Shown here: one piece after another, positions 17,339 to 25,594 of the stretch
Numbering within the stretch: position 1 is the stretch's first letter
Layout of the letters: each line of letters starts with the position of its first letter
Translations under genes and position numbers: made by a program
The notes under the pieces: model-generated
What the model saw: only the letters and a program-made list of their open reading frames with translations
Told to the model about the DNA's origin: nothing
Databases searched by the model: none
NCBI GenBank assembly: GCA_017470165.1
Contig: JAFUEX010000011.1
Span: 1 to 64,000 of the forward strand
From: Alphaproteobacteria bacterium
GTDB lineage: Bacteria; Pseudomonadota; Alphaproteobacteria; RF32; CAG-239
Reading direction: 5' to 3'
DNA: 64,000 nucleotides

Positions 17339-18399
17339 TTTTTTATCCTCTGTAGTTGGTGTAAAACCTCAGTTGCATCATATTTTTCGCAATAGACTGC
17401 CGTATCAGAAATTAATTTAGCATATCTCTCAGCGTCATCAACAACCGTTTCAGCCTCATTATGCAATATTTGTTTGGCTTTGTCCAGTCGTTCTCGCGCC
17501 GCATCGGATAACTTTGGACAACTCATCGCCATCTCGCGCATTTCCTCAATATCCGCCATACAATAGCACACGCAATCACACCCAGCCTTAAGCGCGGCTT
17601 GCGCCTTTTGAAGCGCACTTCCTTTCAGCGCGTGCATATCTATGGCATCCGAAATCAAAAATCCCGTAAATCCGATGTCTTGACGAATAATTTGTTCGAT
17701 TCCTTTGGCACTCAGGGTTAGCGGACATTCAGGGTCGATAGCGGTCAACACAATATGTGCGGTCATTCCCATCGGTGCGTTGCGGCAGCGTCTAAAAGGG
17801 AGAAACTCGGGTTCCAGCTCAGCCCTTGGCGCCTCAATCACCGGTAGCCCCAAATGCGGGTCGCATTGAGCCAGTCCATGCCCCGGAAGGTGTTTGATAC
17901 AAGGAATGACCCCTGTTTTTTTATATTCCTCAATGCTCAGTTTGCCCAAAGTTGCCACTGTCGCGGGGGTAGCACTGAAACATCGGCCTTTTAAGGCATC
18001 GGTGGTGTTTGCGTGCTCCACATCCAAAACCGGTGCAAAATTGACCGTAATTCCCAAATCCCGCAAATCGCGACCTATCAGTCCGGCGTGCAATTTGGCC
18101 GCTTCTTTCGCTTCCTTTGGGGGAAGGGAGCCTATTTGCTTTTGTGCGGCATAAGCCCTTGTCAGCGGCTCTTTTAGCCGTCTTACGCGCCCGCCTTCCT
18201 GATCAACCGCAATCAAGGTATCATCGCCTGATGTGTTTTTAATCTCGGCTATCAGATGTTTTACTTGCTCGCGGCTTTCGATGTTGCGGGCAAACAAAGT
18301 TATCCCTGCTGGTCGGGTTTGATTAAAAAGCCGCTTTTCTTCATCGCTGAGACTATACCCCCGACAAGATAAAAAAGCTGCCGTTTGTATGCTCTCCAT
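17332..18399 (-). CDS. nagZ: Beta-N-acetylhexosaminidase NagZ (GH3)
   Basis: NagZ removes N-acetylglucosamine from anhydromuropeptides in the cytoplasm during peptidoglycan recycling. GH3 motifs appear in order: AVDQEGGRVRRL (about residue 64), KHLPGHG (about 164, the catalytic His loop) and LISDAIDMHAL (about 245), with the nucleophile Asp in the SDA position. The 355 residues are normal. There is no signal peptide, as expected. It follows the M50 gene by 19 bases on the same strand, in the dgt - SPOR - M50 - nagZ run. Confidence 0.93.
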   Translation of the reverse strand: MESIQTAAFLSCRGYSLSDEEKRLFNQTRPAGITLFARNIESREQVKHLIAEIKNTSGDDTLIAVDQEGGRVRRLKEPLTRAYAAQKQIGSLPPKEAKEAAKLHAGLIGRDLRDLGITVNFAPVLDVEHANTTDALKGRCFSATPATVATLGKLSIEEYKKTGVIPCIKHLPGHGLAQCDPHLGLPVIEAPRAELEPEFLPFRRCRNAPMGMTAHIVLTAIDPECPLTLSAKGIEQIIRQDIGFTGFLISDAIDMHALKGSALQKAQAALKAGCDCVCYCMADIEEMREMAMSCPKLSDAARERLDKAKQILHNEAETVVDDAERYAKLISDTAVYCEKYDATEVLHQLQRIKKC

Positions 18400-18418
18400 A
18401 AGCTCTCCTTATCGATTT

Positions 18419-19072
18419 TTATATAATACAGCTTGCCACATAGGCTGCAATTGTTTTCAATCCGTCGGCCAGCGGATTAAAATGTATGCCGCAGGCCTGC
18501 ATAAATGCCGGAATAATAAACACTATGGACACCACAGCAATCAACCCGTATTTTTCCCATTGCAAATAGCGGCGAATATAAGGATTTTTATCCCACAACA
18601 GCAAAACTTTTGCCCCGTCCAACGGCGGAACCGGCAGCAGATTGAATAGCGCCAATATCAAATTAACAAACACCATATACAGCAAAAATTTACCCAAAAT
18701 CCCCATCACCAAATTATGCGGCACCCACTGCCAGAGCTGCAACAATAACGCCGCGGCTATCGCCAGGATTACATTTGCCGCACTGCCAGCCAAAGCGGTC
18801 AGGATAATGTTGCGCCGTGACTTCAATTTAGCATAATTCACCGGCACCGGCTCTGCCCAGCCGAATACAAAACCGGTCTTGGCCAAAAACAATACCAGCG
18901 GCAGCACCAATGTGCCGAACCAATTTATGTGCCGCCATGGTTTGATCGTCAGCCGACCGGCTTTTTTGGCGGTGTCATCACCCAATTTGCAGGCGACAAA
19001 ACCATGCGCCACCTCGTGAGCAACAATCGAGATTACAATTGCAACAACAGAGATTAGCGCATTTATTATCAT
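18419..19072 (-). CDS. M50 family (site-2-type) membrane metalloprotease
   Basis: The 217-residue protein has about six hydrophobic segments. The zinc motif HEVAH is in the first membrane helix (about residues 18-22), and the second metal motif is NLLPVPPLDGAK (about residue 150). This is the short YwhC/M50B type without PDZ domains. The ATG at 19072 overlaps the stop of the SPOR gene (ATGA), showing translational coupling. The substrate is unknown. Confidence 0.9.
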   Translation of the reverse strand: MIINALISVVAIVISIVAHEVAHGFVACKLGDDTAKKAGRLTIKPWRHINWFGTLVLPLVLFLAKTGFVFGWAEPVPVNYAKLKSRRNIILTALAGSAANVILAIAAALLLQLWQWVPHNLVMGILGKFLLYMVFVNLILALFNLLPVPPLDGAKVLLLWDKNPYIRRYLQWEKYGLIAVVSIVFIIPAFMQACGIHFNPLADGLKTIAAYVASCII

Positions 19073-20010
19073 TTTTTCTTCACCAAGCAAGTTCCACCGG
19101 CATTTTTAATGCTGTTGCACAGCTTATCGGCCTCGCCGCGGTCAACAAATGCACCGGCCTTCAGGCGATAGAAAACCCCTTTGGCTCCCAAGTCGGCCGC
19201 CTCAGTCTCATAAGGCAATTTGGTAAGTGCTGGATATTTAGCCTTCATTCCCGCCCAACCCTTGGCAATGGCTGCCTCGTTGGGGGTTGACATCAGTTGC
19301 AACTGCCAAACTCCGTTCGGAATATTCTCGGCTGTTTTAGTTGCTTGAGGAGCAGTCGGCAGAGGTTTGCTCTCACTGACCGCCTCAGCCTTTTTAACCT
19401 CAATTATTTCTTTGACGGGTTTTTCTTCCGCAATTTGAATTTCTTCTTTTAAGACCGGTTTTTTAATCTCATCAGCCGGAGGCAGTAAGACTGCCGCATC
19501 TTCCTTCAAGGCCTCGGTCTGCGCGGCAACTTCTTCTTGGGCTGCGATAATTTTTTGCGCCTCTTGCGCCACATCTTCGCCGGCTTGCGCTTGCTCTTCA
19601 AGCACCAAGGCTTCCGGCTCCTCCGGCGGCGGCAACAGGCTCTCTACCTTTTGCTTGTCTTCGGCTTTTTCGACAATATCATACACGGTTTTATCCTGAT
19701 TCAGAATTTCCATTCCGCCGGGGTCGGCCGGTTGCATCTTAACCGCAGTTTGCGCCCGCCGCACTACCGGAATTTCCACATTGGGATTTTGATTATAATC
19801 CGCAGAAAAAATAAACCAGCTCACCGCGCCGGCCAAGCCGATTCCCAAAATCGTGCTGATGAAAATCTGCTGCGAGCGATTAATCTGGTTGCGGCGCTCG
19901 TCAATATTATCCAGCGGTTGCGAGTTCAGCCTTTGGCGGAACTCATCCAAAAACTCACCCGAGTTGTTCAAATCATCATCTTGGAAATCATCTAACATAT
20001 TTTCTGTCAC
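19069..20010 (-). CDS. SPOR domain membrane protein
   Basis: SPOR domains bind denuded glycan strands at the division septum. The protein has an acidic cytoplasmic N-terminus, one membrane helix at about residues 51-67 (FISTILGIGLAGAVSWFIF), a long Glu/Ala/Pro-rich periplasmic linker, and a C-terminal SPOR domain. That domain starts at GVWQLQLMSTPNEAAIAKGW and ends FYRLKAGAFVDRGEADKLC. The position before M50 and nagZ and after dgt matches the conserved alphaproteobacterial dgt - (argS) - SPOR - nagZ neighbourhood, except that argS is missing. Confidence 0.9.
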   Translation of the reverse strand: MTENMLDDFQDDDLNNSGEFLDEFRQRLNSQPLDNIDERRNQINRSQQIFISTILGIGLAGAVSWFIFSADYNQNPNVEIPVVRRAQTAVKMQPADPGGMEILNQDKTVYDIVEKAEDKQKVESLLPPPEEPEALVLEEQAQAGEDVAQEAQKIIAAQEEVAAQTEALKEDAAVLLPPADEIKKPVLKEEIQIAEEKPVKEIIEVKKAEAVSESKPLPTAPQATKTAENIPNGVWQLQLMSTPNEAAIAKGWAGMKAKYPALTKLPYETEAADLGAKGVFYRLKAGAFVDRGEADKLCNSIKNAGGTCLVKKK

Positions 20011-20080
20011 TCCTTAAGTGCTGATTTATGCAATATGCTCAATTTATACAACAAAAAACTTTATAATCCCTTAACAAAAC

Positions 20081-21235
20081 TCAAAAACGATAGCTTACAT
20101 TGAACAACTTTTGGTGCTCTTCGCAGGCAAAAGCATCGGTCATATCGGCAATATAGCTGCAAATTATATCGGCTTTTGCTTTGTCGCTCATATTTTTATC
20201 CATCATCCGTCGCTGTTTGTCGGGCAATAGTCGCTCATCGTTCATAAAGGCTGCAAACAACTCCTCAACAATGCATTGTGATTTTCGGTCCATCCGCGCG
20301 ATATTGCTGTGATTATAAAAATGCTCGCACAAAAATTCGTGCAATTTTTTGATGTGCCGGTGCATCAACGGCGAAAAATCTGCCACAAAACATTTTGCCT
20401 GGCGCACATCATCCAAACTGTTAATGTTGAGTTTGTGCAGATTTTTCTTGGTTTCATCCAAAATATCATACACCATCTCACCGATAAGCGAACGGGTGAT
20501 GGCATAAATGCGCAGCTCGTCTGAGGCATAAGGATTTTCATAGTCAAATTTGGCAATAATATCGTCAACAAAATCCAGTTCGCGCAGTTGATTTATGCTG
20601 AAAAATCCGGCACGGAAACCATCGTCAATATCGTGGTTATTATAAGCAATATCATCGCTCAAAGAGGCAATTTGCGCTTCCATTGACGGAAGTTTTTTTA
20701 AATCCAGCGGAAATTTTTTGTTAAACGCCTTCAGCCATTCATCGGCTATTTTTTTAATCGCTCCGTTGTGTTTGATGGTGCCCTCCAAGGTCTCCCATGT
20801 GAGGTTCAGCCCCTTAAAATTCGGGTAATGCGTCTCGGTTTCACACATAATCTTCAACGAGTGGATGTTGTGGTCAAATCCGCCGAAGTTTTTCATTGCT
20901 TTGTTGAGCCCGCGCTCACCGGCATGGCCGAAAGGTGCGTGTCCGATATCGTGCGCCAAAGCCAGCGCCTCGGACAGCTCTTCATTAAGTTTCAGGCTTT
21001 TGCATATTGTGCGGGCAATCTGCGCCACCTCAATTGAGTGGGTTAGTCTGGTGCGATAACTTTTTCCCTCGTGGTAAGCAAAAACCTGTGTTTTTCCCTC
21101 CAATCGGCGAAAAGCTCCAGAGTGGATTATGCGGTCGCGGTCACGCTGAAATTCCGACCGATTGACATTGTCATAATCTTTGAACATCCGACCGCGGGAA
21201 TTTTCTGCCGTTACGGCATATTTTGCAAGGCTCAT
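20081..21235 (-). CDS. dgt: dGTPase-like deoxynucleotide triphosphohydrolase
   Basis: HD-domain enzymes of this group hydrolyse dNTPs to nucleosides and triphosphate. Motifs: RRLEGKTQVF and YRTRLTHSIEVAQIAR (first His), then ALAHDIGHAPFGHAGE (the HD pair), typical of the type 2 dGTPase-like group. The 384 residues are the usual length for this group. It is the first gene of the minus-strand run leading to nagZ, and divergent from xthA. Confidence 0.93.
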   Translation of the reverse strand: MSLAKYAVTAENSRGRMFKDYDNVNRSEFQRDRDRIIHSGAFRRLEGKTQVFAYHEGKSYRTRLTHSIEVAQIARTICKSLKLNEELSEALALAHDIGHAPFGHAGERGLNKAMKNFGGFDHNIHSLKIMCETETHYPNFKGLNLTWETLEGTIKHNGAIKKIADEWLKAFNKKFPLDLKKLPSMEAQIASLSDDIAYNNHDIDDGFRAGFFSINQLRELDFVDDIIAKFDYENPYASDELRIYAITRSLIGEMVYDILDETKKNLHKLNINSLDDVRQAKCFVADFSPLMHRHIKKLHEFLCEHFYNHSNIARMDRKSQCIVEELFAAFMNDERLLPDKQRRMMDKNMSDKAKADIICSYIADMTDAFACEEHQKLFNVSYRF

Positions 21236-21317
21236 TTTTTTCTCTTTTCATCTCGGAAAAAATACTATATTAATACATCTATCACGTGCAACCTTAAAAT
21301 AGAGTTAATGAGCTGTT

Positions 21318-22115
21318 ATGAAAATATCCACTTACAATGTCAATTCCGTCAACGCCCGTTTGGATAATCTCAGCGGCTATCTGCGCACTGAAAATCCTGA
21401 TATTATGCTGTTGCAGGAGATAAAAACCGAGTTTAATTCTTTTCCGTTTTTTGAGCTGCAGTCTTTGGGGTATGATGTCAAAATTTTGGGGCAAAAAAGC
21501 TATAATGGGGTGGCAATTTTATCGCGGGCCAAAATCCGCATCACACAAGAAAATCTGCCCGATTTTGCCGATGATGCCGCACGCTATTTGGAAGGCGATA
21601 TTACCATCGGCTCGCAAGATTGGCGGGTAGCCTCGGTTTATCTGCCCAACGGTAACCCTCCTTATAATGCACCGGATGATGATAGCCGTTTTGCCTATAA
21701 ACTGCGCTGGATGGAGGCCTTTTACCGCCGCGCCGCCACGCTTTTGGAGTTGCAAAAACCGGTGATTTTGGGAGGTGATTTCAACATTATTTTTACCGAC
21801 AACGATGTTTACGCCCCTCAGTTGTTCAAAGATAATGCCTTGTGCCGCACTCCGGCTCGTCAAAGGTTGCGCGCCTTTTTGCACAGCGGCTGGTTCGATG
21901 CTTTTCGCTGTCTTCATCCGCAAGATGCCGGCTACACTTTTTGGGATTATTCCGGCGCCGCGCTGCAAAATGATTTGGGTATGCGTATCGATTATTTGAT
22001 GTGCAACGCTTATGCTTTTGATCTCATCAGGCAAATAGATGTTAACCCAGCGCCGCGTCACGCCGACAAACCCTCCGACCACACGGTTTTGCAAATGACG
22101 CTGGCTGATAAATAA
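21318..22115 (+). CDS. xthA: Exodeoxyribonuclease III
   Basis: This is an AP endonuclease and 3'-exonuclease of base-excision repair. Motifs: STYNVNSVNARL, LLQEIKT (metal Glu), VYLPNGNP, GGDFNIIFTDND (catalytic Asp/Asn) and the last KPSDHTVLQM (catalytic His). The 265 residues are full length. The intergenic region to dgt (82 bases) must hold both divergent promoters. A short gap leads to the S41 gene. Confidence 0.95.
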   Translation: MKISTYNVNSVNARLDNLSGYLRTENPDIMLLQEIKTEFNSFPFFELQSLGYDVKILGQKSYNGVAILSRAKIRITQENLPDFADDAARYLEGDITIGSQDWRVASVYLPNGNPPYNAPDDDSRFAYKLRWMEAFYRRAATLLELQKPVILGGDFNIIFTDNDVYAPQLFKDNALCRTPARQRLRAFLHSGWFDAFRCLHPQDAGYTFWDYSGAALQNDLGMRIDYLMCNAYAFDLIRQIDVNPAPRHADKPSDHTVLQMTLADK

Positions 22116-22133
22116 CCGCAAGGAACAGCAAAA

Positions 22134-23123
22134 ATGAAATGGATTGTCGCATTGTGCTTGTTGATTTTCCCTTGTTCGGCCTATGCCTCTGCCGCCGGAG
22201 ACTGGACGGAAGTTTATCGTGCTTTGCGTGATTCTTACATCAGCGAGGTTAAGGTTTCGGCTTTGAGTGTGGCTGCGCTTCGTGGAATATCTCAGGTTGA
22301 CCCTTATTTGCGTCTTGGTGATGATGACACCCGATTGTCTTTGTATTATCGCGGCAAGGTGGTCAAGGTCAAAAACAAGCCCAAAGAGTTGGAATCTCCC
22401 GAGCAATGGGGCGAGATAACCGCGCAAATTCTTGAGGCCGCGCGTCAGGCCTCGGCCACAGCGGATGAAAAAGATTTTTTGCTGGATGAGGCTTTGGCCC
22501 GTTCTATGACAAAATTGCTGGACAAAGACTCAAAGTATTATGCCGGTTATGATGAGGCAGAGGGGCTGGAGCATCGCAATCATCGCACTTTTGCGGCGCG
22601 GATGCGAAGAGATGATTTGTATGTTCGCATTATAGCCTTTAACAAACAGACCTATCATAATTTGACTGAGGCCTTGAAGGAATATGCCGCCGCTCGCAAA
22701 TTGATTCTTGATTTGCGAGGTTGTGCCGGCGGACAAGCCTCATCGGCCATTCAGACGGCAGATTTGTTCTTAAATGAGGGAATTATTGCCTCTTCCGTCG
22801 GTCGCGAGCATTGGAAACAAACTTATTATACGGCCGATGCCGCCGAGGTTTGGACCGGTAAAGATATCGAAATTTGGGTAGATGGTCAAACTGCCTCAGC
22901 CGCCGAAATTTTGACCGCCGCCCTCAAAGAGCAGGGCAGGGCCGTCGTTAAAGGCGAAAAGACATTTGGCAAGGGCACCTTGCAAAAACTCATTCCCTTG
23001 CCTTCCGGCGGAGTGTTGGCCCTCACTTCCGGTGTGGTGCAAACTCCCTCCGGCGGGGTGTTCAACGCTCAAGGTATTACACCGGATTTTCCCCTTGATG
23101 AAGAAGACTTGGCCGAGGATTAA
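22134..23123 (+). CDS. Exported S41 family serine peptidase without PDZ domain
   Basis: A signal peptide (IVALCLLIFPCSAYA) is followed by a helical N-terminal region and a C-terminal S41 core. The core shows LILDLRGCAGG, the catalytic Ser in DGQTASAAEIL, and the catalytic Lys in TFGKGTLQ. Carboxy-terminal processing peptidases normally have a PDZ domain between the helices and the core; none is evident in these 329 residues. It acts in the periplasm. It is the last host gene before the island. Confidence 0.9.
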   Translation: MKWIVALCLLIFPCSAYASAAGDWTEVYRALRDSYISEVKVSALSVAALRGISQVDPYLRLGDDDTRLSLYYRGKVVKVKNKPKELESPEQWGEITAQILEAARQASATADEKDFLLDEALARSMTKLLDKDSKYYAGYDEAEGLEHRNHRTFAARMRRDDLYVRIIAFNKQTYHNLTEALKEYAAARKLILDLRGCAGGQASSAIQTADLFLNEGIIASSVGREHWKQTYYTADAAEVWTGKDIEIWVDGQTASAAEILTAALKEQGRAVVKGEKTFGKGTLQKLIPLPSGGVLALTSGVVQTPSGGVFNAQGITPDFPLDEEDLAED

Positions 23124-23220
23124 GCGCTTGGCTTGCTGTTTTCCACCAAAAAAGCCATAGAATTAGTATTTCGTAACCTGTGTTGGCAAACATACCGCAA
23201 AATCCGGACGTTCGAGGCTC

Positions 23221-23254
23221 AAAAAAATACCCGCCGTTTAAGGTAGGTATTTTT
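23221..23254. terminator. Bidirectional terminator, original terminator of tRNA-Pro
   Basis: AAAAATACC (23223-23231) pairs with GGTATTTTT (23246-23254); both strands end in T runs. On the minus strand it would lie 3 bases after the CCA end of tRNA-Pro if the island were removed. On the plus strand it also serves the S41 gene. Confidence 0.75.
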
Positions 23255-23257
23255 CAT

Positions 23258-23263
23258 TGGTCG
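23258..23263. other. attL core (TGGTCG)
   Basis: This 6-mer equals the complement of the CGACCA end of tRNA-Pro. It lies between the host terminator (23221-23254) and the detached recombinase tail (23264-23356). Serine recombinases need only a very short shared core, so a long duplication is not expected. Confidence 0.7.
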
Positions 23264-23356
23264 TCTTCACTCGACATTATTAGAATGTTTTCAGACGATG
23301 ATATAATAGCTATAGAAGAAGTTAAGCAGACATTTAATATTAAAAAAGAACTGTAA
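23264..23356 (+). pseudogene. Detached 3' end of the serine recombinase gene (30 codons plus stop)
   Basis: Reading on from the core in the frame TGG-TCG gives SSLDIIRMFSDDDII and continues for 30 codons to the TAA at 23354-23356. It has no start of its own that makes sense. The recombinase at 38607 enters its copy of the core in exactly the same frame (TGG at 40098). In the circular form the two would join to a recombinase of about 529 residues. It is therefore best read as the native C-terminal end cut off by integration. Confidence 0.75.
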
Positions 23357-23402
23357 AAATTTATATATAAAATTTAGGTATTAATTTTTAGGATATTGTT
23401 TT

Positions 23403-24002
23403 TTAACTCAATTCTACAATTTTTCGTTGAGCTTCGGTGTCGTAAGCAATATAGCATTGAGTCGTTGATAAAGATGAATGACCGGCAAGAAGTCTAACGT
23501 CGTTAAGTGTACCGCCGACAAGGCTTATATGCTTTGCTGCATTTGTAATAAAAGTCCGCCGACCGCTATGTGAAGAACAGCCGTTAAAACCAATTGTTTT
23601 ATAAAGATTATAGAAAAAATTGACAATAACCTGCGGTGTCGTATGTTCGCCTCGTTCGGTCGTAATAATCGGCTTATCTAGGCTGAAATATTCGCTTTTT
23701 TGTTGTTTTGCTAATAACTCCGATAACAACAACTTTAAGTCTTTATGTAATGGTATAATACGCCCCGAATATTTGCCTTTGCTCGCGTTGTTGCTTAAAT
23801 TAATGACATTAGCAATTTTGCCGTCTGAATTGCAGACCATAGACCAAACTAGCTTTGAAATCTCTTTAGCCCTTAGTCCGGCTTTAAAACTTAAAAGAAA
23901 TATAATTTTATTGCGTAACGGGTAGCGTGTCGTTTCTAAATGCGCCAGAGTTAAATTTTGCTGTTTGTCGCTTAAGATTTTTGCTTGCTTACCTATCGAC
24001 AT
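23403..24002 (-). CDS. Tyrosine recombinase, catalytic domain only
   Basis: The 199 residues cover just the phage-integrase catalytic domain. R is in FKAGLRAKEISKL, HxxR in SSHSGRRTF, the second His in LAGHSSLSTT, and the Tyr nucleophile in TTQCYIAYD. The N-terminal core-binding (SAM-like) domain of most integrases is missing. The ATG at 24002 follows a GGAGG site with good spacing; an upstream TTG adds four codons. It reads toward the left end of the island. It may act as a resolvase or invertase rather than the integrase, because the end structure points to the serine recombinase. Confidence 0.88.
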   Translation of the reverse strand: MSIGKQAKILSDKQQNLTLAHLETTRYPLRNKIIFLLSFKAGLRAKEISKLVWSMVCNSDGKIANVINLSNNASKGKYSGRIIPLHKDLKLLLSELLAKQQKSEYFSLDKPIITTERGEHTTPQVIVNFFYNLYKTIGFNGCSSHSGRRTFITNAAKHISLVGGTLNDVRLLAGHSSLSTTQCYIAYDTEAQRKIVELS

Positions 24003-24122
24003 TTTGACCTCCAAACTTATTATAAATATCTGATTTTACAAATAAATTATAATGAGTTCGTACACAAGATCAAGAACAGAATTTCTCAAGCCATTGAAAA
24101 ATAAGAACTTATTATAAAATAT

Positions 24123-24167
24123 AAGTTCTATAATGAGTCGATTCTGTCATAAAAAATTATAGAACTT
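24123..24167. promoter_or_regulatory. Inverted repeat upstream of the RhuM-Fic gene
   Basis: AAGTTCTATAAT (24123-24134) and ATTATAGAACTT (24156-24167) are a perfect 12-bp inverted repeat with a 21-base spacer. It lies in the 234-base gap between the divergent tyrosine recombinase and rhuM-fic genes. A regulator site or recombination arm site is likely. Confidence 0.55.
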
Positions 24168-24236
24168 TATAAAGATTCATTATATTTTAAATTTAATCGT
24201 TTATTATTTGCAAAACATTTTTAAGGGAATCGCACA

Positions 24237-25223
24237 ATGACAGAGTCTAATATTGTTATATACCAAGCCCCTAGCGGAAAAACACAAATAGACGTGCAAC
24301 TGCAAAATGATACAATTTGGCTTTCGCAAAGAGCAATGGCTGATTTATTTGAATGTACGGCAGACAATATTTCTTTGCACCTTAGAAATATCTATAAAGA
24401 CCAAGAATTAGATAAAGATTCAACTACCGAGGATTTCTCGGTAGTTCAAATTGAGGGTACGCGAGAGGTTAAAAGAAAGCAGACTCTTTATAATTTAGAT
24501 GCCATTATTGCTGTCGGCTATCGTATTAATTCTAAGAAAGCAACCCAATTTCGTATCTGGGCGACAGGGATATTAAAGCAATATTTGGTTGAGGGTTTTG
24601 CCGTTAATGAAAAACGCTTAAACGAGAAACAGGCGCAAATTAATAAATTGCAAAATGCGATTAACTTATTGTCGCGCAGTATTAAAAATTATGCTAAAAA
24701 TGTTAATGAAGCCGAGGTTTTAACTAATATTATGGCAGATTTTGCACAAGGACTTAATCTGCTTGACGATTATGATAATAAAACGCTTGATACAAAAGGA
24801 AGAACAAATAAATCAGCCGTTATTATCGGCAGAGAAGAATTTTTAAGCGTTATTGATAAAATGAAACCCGAATTTGGCTCTGATGTTTTTGCTAACCCAA
24901 AAGACGATAGTTTTGATAGCTCCATAAATCAGATTTATCAGACTTTCGGCGGTGCTGATTGTTACCCGACAATTGAGGAAAAAGCGGCAATGTTGCTTTA
25001 TTTCTTAGTCAAAAATCATAGTTTTACCGACGGCAATAAGCGTATTGGTGCGGCTTGTTTCTTATATTTCTTGAATAAAAACGGTATTTTATATCAAGAT
25101 GGCGCGCAAATTATAGATAATGCGGCTTTATTTGCCCTAACGGTTTTAATTGCTGAAAGCAAGCCGGAAGAAAAAGACACGATGAAACAAGTCATTATTA
25201 GTGTCTTAAACAAAGGTCAGTAA
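24237..25223 (+). CDS. RhuM family protein with C-terminal Fic/Doc domain
   Basis: The N-terminal 110 residues are the RhuM/ORF6N-like domain (IWLSQRAMADLFECTADNIS, then LDAIIAVGYRINSKKATQFR). A coiled region leads to a C-terminal Fic domain with the motif HSFTDGNKRIG at about residues 262-272. That is the HPFxxGNxR active loop with Ser in place of Pro and Lys before Arg. Fic enzymes transfer AMP or other groups to proteins; the RhuM part probably binds DNA or a partner. Such proteins are common cargo on genomic islands. Its own promoter region contains a 12-bp inverted repeat. Confidence 0.88.
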   Translation: MTESNIVIYQAPSGKTQIDVQLQNDTIWLSQRAMADLFECTADNISLHLRNIYKDQELDKDSTTEDFSVVQIEGTREVKRKQTLYNLDAIIAVGYRINSKKATQFRIWATGILKQYLVEGFAVNEKRLNEKQAQINKLQNAINLLSRSIKNYAKNVNEAEVLTNIMADFAQGLNLLDDYDNKTLDTKGRTNKSAVIIGREEFLSVIDKMKPEFGSDVFANPKDDSFDSSINQIYQTFGGADCYPTIEEKAAMLLYFLVKNHSFTDGNKRIGAACFLYFLNKNGILYQDGAQIIDNAALFALTVLIAESKPEEKDTMKQVIISVLNKGQ

Positions 25224-25262
25224 TTTAATCAATTTTTTGTTTAGTTTATATCTAACCTCTTA

Positions 25263-25289
25263 AATTTTCTAAAATAGTTATAGAAAATT
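25263..25289 (+). terminator. AT-rich inverted repeat after rhuM-fic
   Basis: AATTTTCTA (25263-25271) and TAGAAAATT (25281-25289) form a perfect 9-bp arm pair with a 9-base loop. It could end rhuM-fic transcription or be an operator for the RNA-like region that follows. Confidence 0.4.
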
Positions 25290-25304
25290 AAGGATTGCTG
25301 TTGT

Positions 25305-25516
25305 ATGCTCATTTCAGCTCCAAAAGAGCGGGGACTTTACAATCCCTCACAACACGGTCTGGTAATTTTAGAGAAGACAGACCGAAAACAAAAACACTTC
25401 TCCCAGTGCTATGACTGGGAGATGATGTCATGTCCAAGCGTAAGCTAAAAGCATTATGCTGTTGTTGTGCAGTTGTAAACTCCCAGTCGCCCTTTTGTGG
25501 CGACTGTAATTTTTTT
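25305..25516 (+). ncRNA. Candidate structured RNA with terminal terminator hairpin
   Basis: The 371-base gap between rhuM-fic and the zinc-ribbon gene holds a chain of hairpins on the plus strand. They are GCTC/GAGC (25317-25329), GGGA/TCCC (25331-25346), CGGTCTG/CAGACCG (25355-25384), CTCCCAG/CTGGGAG (25400-25421) and AGC/GCT (25450-25460). Last is CAGTCGCC/GGCGACTG (25484-25506) with a T run to 25516. The last is a good intrinsic terminator. A 47-codon frame at 25305-25448 with a weak AAGGA site overlaps it, so a short coding gene is the alternative. I cannot match it to a known RNA family. Confidence 0.45.
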
Positions 25517-25531
25517 ATAAATAACAACTCC

Positions 25532-25544
25532 GACAGATTCTGTC
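25532..25544. promoter_or_regulatory. Palindromic operator candidate GACAGA-T-TCTGTC
   Basis: GACAGATTCTGTC is a near-perfect palindrome upstream of the zinc-ribbon gene. A similar GACAAAATCTGTC is at 35292-35304, and a half site GATTCTGTCA-like is near 24140. It may be a binding site for an island regulator. Confidence 0.4.
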
Positions 25545-25594
25545 AGTGATGTATTTTATAAGAAAAAATGTTAATAACTTTTTGGAGATTTATA

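Noticed and set aside
23124-23402. A duplicated tRNA-Pro fragment at the left end of the island
   Set aside because: No match longer than the 6-base core was found; a GTTCGA at 23211 is not in a tRNA context. A serine recombinase does not need a long duplication.
25309-25527. A 72-codon minus-strand frame in the gap after rhuM-fic
   Set aside because: It overlaps the full chain of plus-strand hairpins and has no ribosome site; the protein sequence looks like low-quality translation of structured RNA.
25430-25549. A 39-codon plus-strand frame encoding a Cys-rich peptide (CCCC, CGDC)
   Set aside because: It reads through the terminator stem at 25484-25516; the CGDC comes from the hairpin itself. 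Kept only as an outside possibility.
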